DNA from: Neckera pumila
Taxonomy: Eukaryota; Streptophyta; Bryopsida; Hypnales; Neckeraceae
Reading direction: 5' to 3'
Length of the DNA: 64,000 nucleotides
Assembly (NCBI GenBank): GCA_963969595.1
Contig: OZ018412.1
Location: forward strand, 1,490,501-1,554,500
Shown one piece after another: positions 36,301-48,516 of this stretch. A model generated the notes under the pieces. The model worked only from the letters and a program-made list of their open reading frames with translations. It did not search any database and had not been told where the DNA came from. Each line of letters opens with the position of its first letter. The first letter of the stretch is position 1. The position numbers were made by a program, and so were the translations under genes.

Positions 36301-38850
36301 TTACCGTTTGACTTGTTTAGCTGGTGTCTTAGGTTTAGTTGGTACATATAGTGGGGTAGCTGTATTTACTTCAGCTAGCATGGAAGAATTGAATTATAGT
36401 AAGTTAGTAACCATTACCTCATGTACACAATCATATTTAAAAAAATAGTTGGTTGGAAAATTTTGGCATAATATATTCCTTGATTAGACCTTATGAACAT
36501 GTCAATACCCTCATTATTACAAAAACATAGCATTTGTAATAAAAATGCTTGCCCAACTATGTCTCATATACAAAAGAATATTGCTCATTGAAATCATCAT
36601 ATGTCTTCATTGTATATCCCGTCCATAATGCCTAATTGCTACAACCTTGGATTCTGGCAAATATTCTACAATCCCATCGACAATATTTATGAATAAAATA
36701 TTAAGAAAATGATGCTTCTTTGTCTACATACCTATTGTTGAGAACAATTGCAAGTTGGGTCATTGCACCCTGAGACATCAGACTCATTGTCAAAGCCCTC
36801 TAAATTGTCCTTTCTTTCATTAGCTTGTGTGAACCAACCACGCCTTTTTTGGCTGCATCATGGCATAATTCAAAGTCTATAGCTCCAACTCCTATCTCCA
36901 ACTCGCTTGAGTCCAATCCTCACTATTCATTGCACAATATCTTTGCATTACAAGAGTTAGTAGAATTGTCACATGTTGCAATGGTAAAAACATACTCCGG
37001 TTGCAATAGCTACTAAATTCAACTGCTAGTTTTTTACTAGACTCCATTGCCATACAAAATCAAGATCAATTAGGGCATGAGGTCATTGTGTGTAGGGCAT
37101 TGCAAGTTGATCCAACATGATATCCATCCACCTTTTGCAACTACAACTGCACCTCGTCAACGTTCTTGGATATTGATATTCTTCCAATTATTCTTTTACT
37201 AGATGGAACGACCCAACAACACGTAAAATATAAAGTCTTCAATTTAAATGGAAACAAATTAAAAGACAACTACATGATGACCTCTTTGTATCTAGCAATT
37301 TCAACAAAAAGTAGAGACTCTTCAAGTCATCATACCAGCCAAAAGACCATCCAACAAATCTAGTGAATCCAAATTGTAGTTTATTTCTTCATTGCATGTA
37401 TTTAGGGGAAAGACTTCCATCAATTCATGTCTTCGTCAACATTTTGCAAGTGGACCCAAGTACCTACATTGAGTCACTAGTACATACATCAAAATTTATA
37501 GTAGATTATACTCTTATCAACTAGCTTGTGTTGAACATCAATGACAACATTAATGATTCTACAAAATGATAGAATTCTATAAGGAAAAATCCATGCCTTG
37601 ATATACAAGCTTATCAAGATCAATTGTTACATATAATCCACATGAAGTGCAATGCTCATAGAAATGTGTCGCATAAGATGCACAATATTGATGGAGATTG
37701 TTTCCCTTGCATATCACTTGTTTATAGTAGTCTAAATCAATTTCAATTCTCAAATTAAAACATTGCATTAAATATAATTTCAAGTAGAGTGAAGTAATTG
37801 TTATCTCAATTGTTCAATAGAAGTTATACTTGAGTATAAAGTACCAAAGCACTTACACCATACTAAGAGACATAATTATAGAACCCTCTACATTTCATAA
37901 ATGCAAAACCACCTTACTCTCAAGTATATCTAGTATAAATCTTTGCGCTTCATGTCAAATCCTAAAAGGTCAGGTAACCAATCTTGCATTGAAATATTTC
38001 ATGAAATAAGAAGAAAAGTCTTCAAGACAGAAAAATTCACAACCCGTTCTATAGAATGCCATATTCACTATAATTTGTCCAATTAGATTGCATATCAACG
38101 ATAAGCTCTCTATAAGAGGCAGATCCAACCTTTAATATTAGCGCATGGCCTCTTTCTTTAGAATGGCTCTTATATACTAACAGACAACGATATATGCATG
38201 CAAAACCTTAAAAAGAACTTGATAATATAACTTTGAAAATCCTAAATTGGAATTCAGCTAACGCAAACAAAATGTGTCTCTGGACATATATAGTGCCTAA
38301 AAACATAAATCCTCCAAGGGACATAAGAAGAGATCTATTCAAAGATGTCAACCAATACCAACATCTATTGCATTATTTTGTTCAATTGATCCAATGGCAT
38401 TGTGAATCTAATCCATATAATAAGATAGACAAAAGCATATACTGAATGGTAGGTCATATACTTGAATTCTACTTGAAAAATTTCCAAAAAATTGATCCAA
38501 TACTACTATAATATTCATGGAATACATGAAGTATGTGACATTCAAAAGTACTTGCACTTAAGAAATTCACCCGTGTCTGGGCAAAGATACTCATGAATTC
38601 CAAATCCTACAAATTTTGCATGTGAAACCTCTACTCTGTTGCAACAATGAAGTCACTTTATCAACACTGCATTTTGTTTTCTAAGTCTTCGATCACTTTC
38701 AAATTATCAATTTTTTTATAGAATAGTGTTGCATTGCCTACCAATTCAACAAACTCTGCCATTCTTATTCCAAAGGCCATATAGTTTCAAAATCCCCCAC
38801 CTCCCAAAATGAAATAGACCTTCATGTACATGATCACAACAACCGCAATC
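36301..38850 (-). other. Possible decayed coding region, family unknown
   Basis: Read on the - strand, this segment has long open pieces broken by stops, for example near 38760-38660 (AEFVELVGNATLFYKKID, NLKVIEDLENKMQC), near 38640-38530 (VSHAKFVGFGIHEYLCPDTG) and 37577-37783 (68 aa, CKGNNLHQYCASYATHFYEH). They look more protein-like than chance but I recognise no transposase, retroelement or gene family. Confidence 0.25.
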
Positions 38851-39072
38851 ATTTGATACATATAAATTCATTCTTTAATACTATAAGAATGCTCACAAGA
38901 AGGCACCAATCTAGAAAGAGCTACATTAGAGGTGTATGCAAATCCGTGGATGTTGCATTTGCAAGAGAGAAACCTATACTTACAAATCCTCATTCTAGCC
39001 TCCAATGGTCAGTGGTGACCAGCATACAAAGGATAACCATAGGATTTGGAAAATCTACAAAAGGTCATATTG

Positions 39073-39297
39073 TTAAACCCTTAAGACCAAATTGCATTCT
39101 AGAATGTGTAGACCCCCCACCAAATGTGGCCATGTATTTTAATCCAAAAATTGAACTTTTTTTCTACTTCACCTTTGGTATACTTAGCACAATTTCAATG
39201 TAGAAATTAACTTCATTTGTAACAGTATTCAGATTATAAAATTGTTGTGAAGAACATTCAAGGCTTCTAAGTGTCCTCAAGGACCTTAAAAGGTTAA
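39073..39297. mobile_element. TTAA element J (225 bp)
   Basis: TTAA at 39073-39076 and 39294-39297. Inner ends ACCCTTAAGACC and, reverse-complemented, CCTTTTAAGGTCC. The ends are looser than in the other copies (AT-rich drift), but position, palindromic TTAA flanks and CCTTAARG-CC tips fit. Non-coding. Confidence 0.5.
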
Positions 39298-39330
39298 TCT
39301 TTTAGAAGTATAGGAAAGAATAGCAAAGAT

Positions 39331-39450
39331 ATTGTCATATGATATTGTCCATCATATTGTCATATGATATCAATATTGTCCATGACAATATAGTCCATGA
39401 TATTTGTTCATGACATTGTCCACAATTTCAATGCATTTGTCCATGATATT
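39331..39450. repeat. Minisatellite-like array of GATATTGTC(CA) words
   Basis: Irregular repetition of ATATTGTCCAT/CATATGATATTG words. It is a short degenerate tandem array, with no function visible. Confidence 0.6.
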
Positions 39451-39598
39451 GTCTACCAAAAAGAAACCATATCTTAGTGTCTCTGAATTAGATCATTAGA
39501 TCATTGTGGTCTCATCTATAATATAGAATGTAGTAGAAAGTTGTTGGAATGCACATTCGATTACTTGTTGTAAGATTTTGGAAACATTTCAATAACTG

Positions 39599-39798
39599 TC
39601 ATGAAGGGAAAAGATGATGTACAAAAATTAAACGACAAGTCTCTATGCTTGACACAAAATATTAAGGTATATACATCCATAATCAACACTTTCTTAATTG
39701 TCATGAAGGAAAAAGACAATATACAAAAATTCACAAGAAGTCTCTACACTTGACACAAAATATTAAGGTATATACATCCATAATCAACACTGTCCAAA
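39599..39798. repeat. 102-bp tandem duplication
   Basis: Copy 1 at 39599-39700 and copy 2 at 39701-39798. Both start TCATGAAGG and contain GACACAAAATATTAAGG and ATACATCCATAATCAACAC. The copies are close to identical in the second half. Confidence 0.85.
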
Positions 39799-40008
39799 AT
39801 GCAACACCTACATTTGGATCAAAAAGCATAACAAAAATCTCAATATTGATTATATAAGATGTAAACAATCAAAAGATGAAAGTCTATGAATGTTCAAAGT
39901 ATTATGGAATTTTAGTACATCTAGAAACAATACTTTGAAAATTCATTACTAATTCATATGGTATCTAAATAATGCATGCTAAACTACATCAGGATGTTCT
40001 TTTGGTCA

Positions 40009-40940
40009 TTAACCCCTAAAGGACCAATATGCATTTTTTGGCTGCATAGAAATTTTAGACAGGTACGTGTGACTAGAGATTTCCATATTTTGACCCAAAT
40101 TTTAATAGAAGGTGGGGACAAGGAGTATCTTTCATATGCACTAAATTTCATGACATTTGAAAATATGAGTCAAAAGTTATGGCCTAATATGTTATTTTTT
40201 TTCATAAATGGGCAATACGGACAGATTGGAAAAAATCAGTTTTTTCAAAAACAAAAATTTGAAATTAGTTTTCTAGAGTGGAGAATACATGGAAATCTTT
40301 GAATCATTCCCATTTTGATTAGTGAGTCAAAAGTTATGAGGATCTTTTGTTTGCGGGCAGTTATGCATTCTCTACTCTAAAATAAACTTTGAAGTCCTCT
40401 GTCTTACTCACTTTTCAATATTTTTTGAAAAAAGTAAAATAATAGGATGTAGATTGTTTATTACAACATTCCAACCATTGGGATTGGCATTTTTCAATTC
40501 CATAAGTAAATTGTTAACAATTTAGTATTTTGAATCATTCTCTACTACTATCCACTTACTATTTTTTTCCAAAATGTTGTACAATTCCAAATGATATAAA
40601 AATTTTCAAGCATGTAACCAACTTTTCTAGGAAAAAGAATGCAAAGAAGCACCACCATTTTGGACCATTTTTCATCAATAGTGAGCTTGTGAAGTGCAGC
40701 TGCCCTGTTTTTTGCAGGCCCCAAAAAATGATTTCAATAAATTTGAATGCTTATATCTTGCAATCCACGTGGTGGAAATTTCTGAAATTTTTACCACATG
40801 TTCTTAAGTCAGCATACTAGAAGATCCTACGGTTACATGTGTCAATAAAAGATTTTTTTCAAAAATTTGATACTTGTACTAAAAATGGCAGTTTTTGAGC
40901 ATTTTCGGTGAAAACATAGTCATGGAACTTTAAGGGTTAA
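40009..40940. mobile_element. TTAA element C (932 bp, subfamily 1)
   Basis: TTAA flanks at 40009-40012 and 40937-40940. Inner ends CCCCTAAAGGACC and, reverse-complemented, CCCTTAAAGTTCC. Full-length match to element B. Frames inside (39976-40302, 40530-40820) differ from the corresponding ones in B and are not coding. Confidence 0.85.
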
Positions 40941-41201
40941 TGAAATCCAATAAATAAAAAATTAATAATATTAACTATTCTCAATTGTGATTAGTTACAA
41001 CTATAGGGGCGTATACTTTATACCTTTTGAATCCTATACTCGTTTCATCTATATTATCTCAATATCAAATTATTAATATTGAAACTTTTACACTCCTAAT
41101 TTACATGATCACAAACATATACTTGTCACACATGTATGAGAAACTCACATGCAATAAAAAATTAAAAAAAAAATTAAAAAAATCCCTTAATAAAAAAAGA
41201 T

Positions 41202-41331
41202 CACGGGACCTAAAAATTAATGATTACTTTGTTGTACCAAGGCTTAGATAGTTGATCCATTCCCAACACGGGACCTAAAGGTTAATGATTACTTTGATGT
41301 ACTAAGGCTTAGAGCATTCCCACCGGGAGGT
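41202..41331. repeat. 65-bp tandem duplication containing an empty insertion site
   Basis: The block CACGGGACCTAAA...TTAATGATTACTTTG...AAGGCTTA occurs at 41202-41246 and again, shifted by 65 bp, at 41267-41311. The first copy continues directly into GATAGTTGATCCAT. In the second copy the same continuation appears only after the 262-bp MITE at 41312-41573. Upstream of it is an A-rich low-complexity tract (about 41155-41200). Confidence 0.85.
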
Positions 41332-41573
41332 CTATGTCGCTAAAAGTTTAGGGAAGAGGACCTGAGATGCAGACAGGGATACAGAAATTTCACCGCACCA
41401 AACTTTTTCAAAAATCTGTATCCGTAAATATACAGAATTCTGTAAAACTCTCACCGAATTCTCTATCCAGAGGATCATATAGAGAACTGGCGAGGTCTCA
41501 TCTGTATAAAGTCAAGGTTGACTGCTTTGAGACTTCAAGTTTAGGGATAGAGAACAGATTGGTGGGGATGCTC
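41312..41573. mobile_element. PIF/Harbinger-type (Tourist-like) MITE, 262 bp
   Basis: Ends GAGCATTCCCACC and GGTGGGGATGCTC (inverted). Flanked by TTA (41309-41311 and 41574-41576). The neighbouring duplicate without the element reads GGCTTAGATAGTTGATCCAT with a single TTA, which proves the target duplication. TTA/TAA target sites are typical of PIF/Harbinger elements. Confidence 0.85.
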
Positions 41574-41576
41574 TTA

Positions 41577-42003
41577 GATAGTTGATCCATATCCAACAGA
41601 CGCTTCATTATATTCTCATTGGTCTTTTAAGCAAGAGTTAACCTTCTCCTTGTATTGGTTATCATTAGCCAACGAAAAGCAAAAAAAACATTTCACACTT
41701 CCAAGCTCAACACAAGTGCTCTAATTTGTCCTTAATGTTGCCTACAAATTAGTCACTGCAAAATTTTATTTTTATGAAAATTGGTACAATACATTAATAT
41801 ATCAGCTTACACTAATTTAATTAGTTTACAAATAGAGTGACTAAGTGAACTAGTGTAGTTCAAACACCATGCGCAGCGCAGTGAAAGAAACACTGCTTGA
41901 ATTTCCGAAGCAACGAAAAAAATTCAGGCACTTGTAGTCATTCTTTGATTTCAACAATGGACAGTTCAAATATTCTGATGAAGTTCAGATTGGAATTGTT
42001 ATA
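41577..42003. other. Downstream region of the oxidoreductase gene
   Basis: Presumed 3' UTR (for the - strand gene) and spacer. No further feature recognised. Confidence 0.4.
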
Positions 42004-45000
42004 CTAGAAGTTGGCCTTTTGGTCAATTTCTAGAACAACTTTTCCGCCAGCATTCTTGCCATCCCTTGCTCGATGCGCTTCTGCAACCATCTCTAATGGA
42101 AAAGTCTGGCCTACTGGTATTTTAAGCCGCCCATTAGATGCCAATCTGCATATCTCCTCCAAGCCTTCTGCATCAGTTCGCATAATGGGCCACCAATACT
42201 CTGTGCATAATAAACCCAAATCCTCACCAGCATTAGCACGAGGGTTGATAATTGGAGCTCTAGAAGATTTAGAATCAGGGAAATAACCAAGTGCAGGATA
42301 CCGTATACTACAACCATTTCCTGTTACCAAGAACAGCTCATTTATTCTTACACTTGGTTGGACTTGAATTATCAAGTGGTGCAAGCATGGCTTCTATGAC
42401 CGCGAATATTTGAAAGGGAAAGGGGTTGCCTACTGTCACTCGTAGTTGTCTGAAACCTAATTGCAGAATAACTCATACAAATTGATTTGGCTTTTGTACC
42501 CAAAGATCTCTTCAAATATCTACTAAAAATCACTCCTGTATATATTAAAATGGTTATAGAACAAGTAGTATCCTCTACCTTAGTTCCAACGAAAGGGGTG
42601 GCAATAACAAGAAACTTATGATTACACATCATTAAAAAAAGTACCAGACTGATATCATTGCTTTTCTAAAATGCCTCATGAACTCTTGACGCTTTTCAAG
42701 AGGAAGTTAAGAACAAACCAACTCCATGTGATTGTCTGTACTTCATCTGCTTCTGAATCAACGCAGCAGCTGCAGCAGCACCTCCTGCTATGAGACCATA
42801 CTTATCTGTGTACGCTACTGTTTCTCCCTGCATGAATGCGAAAGTAAAAATGTTATTTTATAAATCCACAGTATACACCGATCTCCACTTTCTTTTAGAA
42901 AAATTTGACCAAAGATTCATCTACTGCCCAGGACATACTTCAAAATCTCCCTGCAACTAGCGCTGCTGTCTGTTCATGCAAACTGCAACCTAAAGAAATA
43001 AATCCTAACAGCACCATCAATCTAGGGCACTGCAAAACCAGAGCAGCTCGTTTGAGAATTCTGGACTCTGGACTCCAACTATGAGAAAGACAAAGGCATA
43101 CCTGCAGCGTCAAATACTGTCCACCCCGTCGCAGAAGACTAATTCCAGAAGCCTCAGTCTCTGGAACACCAATTGTGTCCAGGACGACATCAAACTTCTC
43201 TCGAAATTGATCCTTCAAACTCTAAAATCAGCAAAATTAAAACCCACAATTAGGAAATGACCACCTATGTAAGAGATAGATTCAAATGCTTACTGCCTTG
43301 CACAAGATCCTCCAGAAATGCACAAAATTGTGAAAACAAACTGCAATACCCCAAAGTTAAACACATGGCTACTACTCCCACAGAGAGAAGAATACAATTA
43401 ACAGTTTCGATTAACCTAGATTGTTTTAGGAACTATTAGATAGTATCATAAAAAGAATCGTTCCCATGATTCACGCGGAAGTCTCCATAAAGAGGCCCCC
43501 CTATCACTGGTACCATAGAGAGACCTCAAGAATAATGGGGAGAATTCCCTTTGTCTAAAATTCCTAAAACAGCCTAAATTTTACTCAAAATCCTACTTAA
43601 TGCCAAGTTCAAGACATCGAGGAAGATATTGCTTTCTCATTTGCATAACAAAATTGCTGCCCATCAGGAACAAAATGGTCACTCACAAGGCAAGTGTAGT
43701 CCACAGCTTCCTCAGCACCTGCTTCCTTAACTTTCTCCATGCTCCGCTTGCCACATGTGCAGGCAACATAGCACCCTGCAGCTTTAGCTAGATAGATTGC
43801 AGCAAGGCCGACAGCTCCTCCACCTCCCATAACCAGGACTTTCTGCCTGCAGTAAACATCTCCAAGGTTTGAGTAACATACATTCAAGTGTAAGATTCAC
43901 AACCATTCTTTTCTAACCTGAAGTATAGTTAATAACTGGGAACCACAATTAACACAAATTGACAAGATCCCTTTCACTTCTAATCTTCTAAAAAAACACG
44001 GAAACGTAAAGTTTTCAAGTTCAGTCTGATCTTCCTAGGCAGGAAAAGTATACCCTTTTTGAATGTTTGCGGTGCTCCTCAAAGCTCTCCAAGCTGTGAG
44101 TGAAGCAAAAGGAATAGCAGCAGCCTCCTGGGTGTTCATCAGAGAATCAGAAATAGCCCACACTGGACAACCTACACAATGATACAATGCAGCACAGTTC
44201 TTGTAACAATCTTGAATGTAAACAATTAGCCCTTGAAAGTGCAGGGGTCTAAACTGACCAATTCAATTGATCATATTTTGAAAATTATAGAATTCCGACG
44301 GGGTAATACTCTATATCAACAGCATCAGTGAGGAACATTGCTAGTCGAAATGTAAAAAAAATTGGAAAAAAGAAAGTCCTTATATGACCTATTCAAAACG
44401 GCTTACAAAACGTACCGTGTGAGACAGTGACTCAGGCTTCGGAGCCAATTGCTCTTCCCCAAGAATGGCGTATTCACTGTACGTTCCACGCGTTGCAGTT
44501 GGATGTAGTGCCCCAAACACTTGGTCCCCTAAATGGAAATGCTGCACGCTGCTCCCCACCGCTGTGACCTCTCCACTCACATCCCGGCCCAGAACTAATG
44601 GCAACAGTGGCTCAAACAATGACCGCCCATACCCTTCCCTCATCTGCATAATAAAAGAGGCAATTGAGGAACGTGCAACAACAGGTAATATGTCTCCAAT
44701 GCCAGGCTATCAAATTCAAACACAAAGAACCTGTCATAGAGCTAAGCCCTTATTCATGAGCGTGTACACAAAAGATGCAATTGCAAGGGAAAAATCAGAA
44801 CAGGAGTGCAGTAGAGGATTCGTCTGCAGACCCTGCATCCTATAGGGTATGGATAGCGACCAAAGTCTTATATGACGTACAGATATCTGAGGCACAGAGA
44901 ATCCTGCTATATTTATAAAAAACAAAGTACATAAAATCAACCCCTAGAAAGCTCTTTCTTTAAATAAAAAAAGGTAACCGGACGGCCTGCGTAACCTGGC

Positions 45001-45643
45001 AGCCATTCTCAGCAAATCTCCCCAAACCCTACGAGCTCTAACTTAGCTCCATAGGGTATTCATTTGTAAAAATCTAGAAGGAGCTAGTTTGTACATACTT
45101 ACATAGAAATGTTTGTGCATACTTACATAGAAATGTGCAAAACCCTGATAATAATACCGTCAAACCTCAATTATCTTATCAAATGGGCTCCCAACTTGTT
45201 TACTCCGACATTTTTCAACGTGTGCCAATGTGAAGGTTATTCTAGAATGTCATTTTAGAGGTCATTCAAAAGAGATCCAAATGCCGAAAATTGCAGAAAA
45301 ACAGAGCCATACCCGCATATCCAATGGATTGACCCCCACTGCACGCGCCCGCACCAACACCTCCGACGCACACAGGTCTGGAAGCACCATATCATCTCGC
45401 ACCTCCAGCACCTGCCATTCCACCCACGCACGCCAAGTGTAAGATAATCAAAACACTCCCACAGAAGAATTGCAAAGCCAGAATGTGAGAACTACAAAGT
45501 CAGAATGAAAGAGAGCTTGCCTCGGGCCCTCCGAATCGAGGCAAGACGACCGCCCTGCATGTCGTCAGAGTCCGAGCTCCCGATTTGACCGAAGCGCTCC
45601 AGCAGCGTCTGAGCGCCCCGAACACCAACGCCTCCTTCGCCAT
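42004..45643 (-). CDS. RTN4IP1-like mitochondrial NAD(P)H oxidoreductase (zinc-independent MDR), 369 aa
   Basis: Eight exons on the - strand: 45643-45521, 45411-45313, 44643-44416, 44127-44054, 43846-43687, 43221-43102, 42827-42719, 42200-42004; 1110 nt, in frame to the stop. Intron 1 has a GC donor (GAG|GCAAGC); the rest are GT-AG. Residues 1-28 (MAKEALVFGALRRCWSASVK...) form an Arg/Ser-rich presequence, consistent with mitochondrial import. The MDR domain then starts (RAVVLPRFGGPEVLEV) with NPLD, YGRSLFEPLLPLVLGRDVSGE (79-99), the nucleotide-binding GGGGAVG (182-188), FDVVLDTIG and SHGVEYWWPIMRTDAEG. The zinc-ligand cysteines of alcohol dehydrogenases are absent. Order and motifs match the RTN4IP1/OPA10 family, in animals a mitochondrial NADPH oxidoreductase linked to coenzyme Q and complex I; Arabidopsis has a homologue. 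All motifs look intact. The chosen ATG gives the presequence; a nearby alternative start cannot be excluded. Confidence 0.92.
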
Positions 45644-46346
45644 ATCCCGAATGCTCTTGCAATCTCACCTCCGATTCATCGCCTGCTCCACGGAATTTAT
45701 TGGGCACTAGATGGAGTGTCCCGATTTTCTCAACTCACCTCGACAGCCGTTGCTGAATTATTCTACGAACCCTGGTTGCTTCTTCCAAGCTTCAAGTCAA
45801 GATCGGAGCTCCTACTGAAAGTACCATTCTGAAGACGGAATGAAAAGATCTTTGCAGAAATAAAAAGAGAAGGGATTGAGGGGACAAGTAATATAAGTTA
45901 GTGATGATCGTCTTGACTGGCATGGAATTTGGCGGAAGGTTGCGGGGCAATGGAGCCATGAGACAAACGAGAACAATGGAATGGGACGATGAGAGACGTG
46001 GCTTGGAGATTGGCATGCCTGGTGGAAAGCCCGAACGCCATCGCCATCGCCAAGTCTTTGCTTCCTTCGGTTTTCTTCGGTTTCCCCGGAGCTCCGAAAT
46101 TCAACAGACCTGAGCTGAGCACTGATTTTTTTTCAATTTTATAAACTAGAGAATACCCTATGTGAGGGTCAGATTGGGTAAATGTTGTTTATTTATTTAT
46201 TTTAAATGGCACGTGTCATCTTGGGATTGGTTTTTAGTGACGTGGACCTAGAGTGTGGATGAAATGTAATCTGTTTATCCAAAACTATAGACTTTCATTG
46301 AAATATACTGATAAAGTCATTTGAAAATGGTGACATCACTCCCATC
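45644..46346. promoter_or_regulatory. Upstream region of the oxidoreductase gene
   Basis: Contains the promoter and 5' UTR of the - strand gene. Overlapping frames on both strands near 45898-46122 reflect GC-richer sequence and have no recognisable domain. From about 46130 the sequence becomes AT-rich. Confidence 0.4.
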
Positions 46347-47250
46347 TTAACCCCTAAACTCCCTAAGCATTTTCTTCATCAAAAAACACTCAAAACTACC
46401 ATTTCTATTGCAAAGTGCAAAAAACTTTAGAAATTGTTTGTTTTGTATATCTAATCGTAGGATATTGCACTTAACCAATATAAAAATGTGTAGAAGTAAT
46501 TTCAAAAACTTTGACTTGGTGGATTATAAGATATTTGCGTTTGAAGTGAAGAAATTCACATTTTTTGCACCTTATTTAAATATATTATTAAAGCTTTGAA
46601 TTATTGTAGCTTAAATATTTTGTACTACACATTTTGAATTTCTAGTCTTTTACTTTGAAGAATTGTGTTGAGAGTCTAGAAAAAAGGTAAAAAAAAAAAC
46701 GCTTAGTTTCCCTTCATTAAAAAATTGTTAAGTAGAAGTAGGTTCAAAATTGAAGAGAAAACTAAAACCGTTAATAGCTGTAACTAAGGTGGAATTGAAA
46801 ATCACTAATCCCAATGGTGAGACTGCGAACTTAAACTGGTGCAACTTTTCTTTTGAAAAATTGTAGAAATTGCATTCAAAAATGAATCTTTCAAGTTATT
46901 TTTTCAAGAAGATGCTTGAATTGCCTAAAGATAAGATTGTCCATAACTTTCTCATCACTAATCTAAATGATTGAATCAAATCTTTCCATGTAGACAAAAG
47001 CACTTTCTATGACAAATAAAATTATAAAAAAATTATTTTGACTTTCTATGCTTTTTTTGTATTGTCCAACAAACTTCATTTTGGGCTTTAGGTGGCATAA
47101 CTTTTGCATCCAAGCACCGATTGAAATTAAAATTATATTCTCCAAAAGCTAATGTGCTTTTCTATCTTCACAAAAATTTCAAAAAATCACCATACAAATT
47201 GAGACCAGTCTTGGTGATTTCCCTATACAAAAGCCTTAGTAATTTGGTGA
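46347..47250. mobile_element. TTAA element E (subfamily 2, right end lost)
   Basis: Begins TTAA-CCCCTAAACTCCC at 46347. The body aligns with F (59688): AGAAGTAGGT-CAAAATTGAA, TTAATAGCT, ATCCCAATGGTG, TTGTCCATAACTTTCTCAT, GCACCGATTGAAA. Where F ends in GGTAGTTTAGGGG-TTAA, E reads through into different sequence near 47215-47250, so the right terminus has been lost or mutated. Confidence 0.7.
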
Positions 47251-47440
47251 CCTGAGCAAATTTTTTCCTTCTAATTGGGGGAGTACCATGGAAAGTCTTT
47301 ATCACAACCATTTTCCTTTTCCATTTTCCTTGCAAACTGAAATGATGTGGCATGCAATAAATGCATTTTATACTTCCAAGGCTTTTGTATGCCGATCCTT
47401 ATAGTCTAAAGCCAACCTGAGTCTACTCCCAAGCTCCTAA

Positions 47441-47889
47441 GAGTAGCTCCAATGCAACCGAGATCTAGCATGCTAAAGGCATAATGACATGGCCACTAAA
47501 AAAAACCAATGCAACCAGCATTGGTCTCTCTTTATTCCCAACCCTGTCATTTTCCATCCTCACCCCGGCAATTGGGCAAAATATTAAAGAGTTCTCAAGC
47601 TGGCTCACAATAGGAATAGTCATAATTATCATACCTTTTCAAGCTTTGTTATGTGTGCCAATAAAAGGGTATGTGTTATCAATACTTTTTTGCAAGAAAG
47701 GGCTTTATTTAATGTAGAATCCTTTCCACTCCTTTTTATAATGCAGAAAAGTCCACTTGAGGTTTGGATTGTAGGCTTTGCATTGGGTCAACTTTTTTTT
47801 AAAAGTCATTGGAACAAAATGAGGTCCAGCTCCCTCCACTTCAAAATCTCTATACTATCCATGTTTCCATCTTCCCACTGGAGATGCTC
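47441..47889. mobile_element. PIF/Harbinger-type MITE, 449 bp
   Basis: Left end GAGTAGCTCCAATGC, reverse complement of the right end GAGCATCTCCAGTGG. Flanked by TAA (47438-47440 and 47890-47892). The small frames inside (47484-47717, 47651-47905) are not conserved coding. Same end type as the elements at 41312, 50434 and 51570. Confidence 0.7.
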
Positions 47890-48307
47890 TAAACACCGTA
47901 AATAATTAAACAACACTTAAGGAAGAATTGCCCAATACTACCATCTACCTAATTCCATTATCTATCGGACCCTTCTATTTGCATCAGTAGACCACTCATT
48001 ACAACAATCTTAGCAATCCTTTATCATGATGGCAATGCACTTGGAGAGCGGACACATTAGCCCACGCTTTAACAAGGGGCAACCTACACTTCAACAAGGG
48101 TCTATTCACGCTTTAATTAACATTTTAGCTTTGAAGAATCACAGAAACTTCACTTCTTGTTAGAATGTCTTCATTCCTTTTGCAAATGACTTCTCTTAAA
48201 CTTTTCACACTTTTTAGTGTCAAAAAAATATGGGAGCTGCCAAATAGCTACTCCAAAGTACCTACAATAGATAGCAAATTTGTGTGGTAATGGGTTGATA
48301 TAACTTG

Positions 48308-48516
48308 CACAAAATAGTGAAATTAGGTTGCCCCACACTAATTTTTCGATAGTGCACACTATAGAAATATTCACTGGCATAGATTTGTGCATCAGTTCAA
48401 GGCTTGGTTGAGAGAGTGGCATGCGCCTCCAGGTGGAATAAGCATTGATCCATGAAATAATTTATCTCAGGTAAGGCAACCTAATTGGCAAGGCAACCTA
48501 ATTTCACTATTTTGTG
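48308..48516. mobile_element. TA-flanked MITE K1 (209 bp)
   Basis: Inverted ends CACAAAATAGTGAAATTAGG on both sides (the right one reads CCTAATTTCACTATTTTGTG). TA follows the right end; the left flank is TG, probably mutated. The interior (ATAGAAATATTCACT, CAAGGCTTGGTT, GGCATGCG) is shared with K2. Confidence 0.75.

Noticed and set aside
45898..46122. Possible upstream exon of the oxidoreductase (-) or a gene on the + strand
   Set aside because: The reductase already has a complete in-frame start with a presequence at 45643; the upstream frames have no domain.
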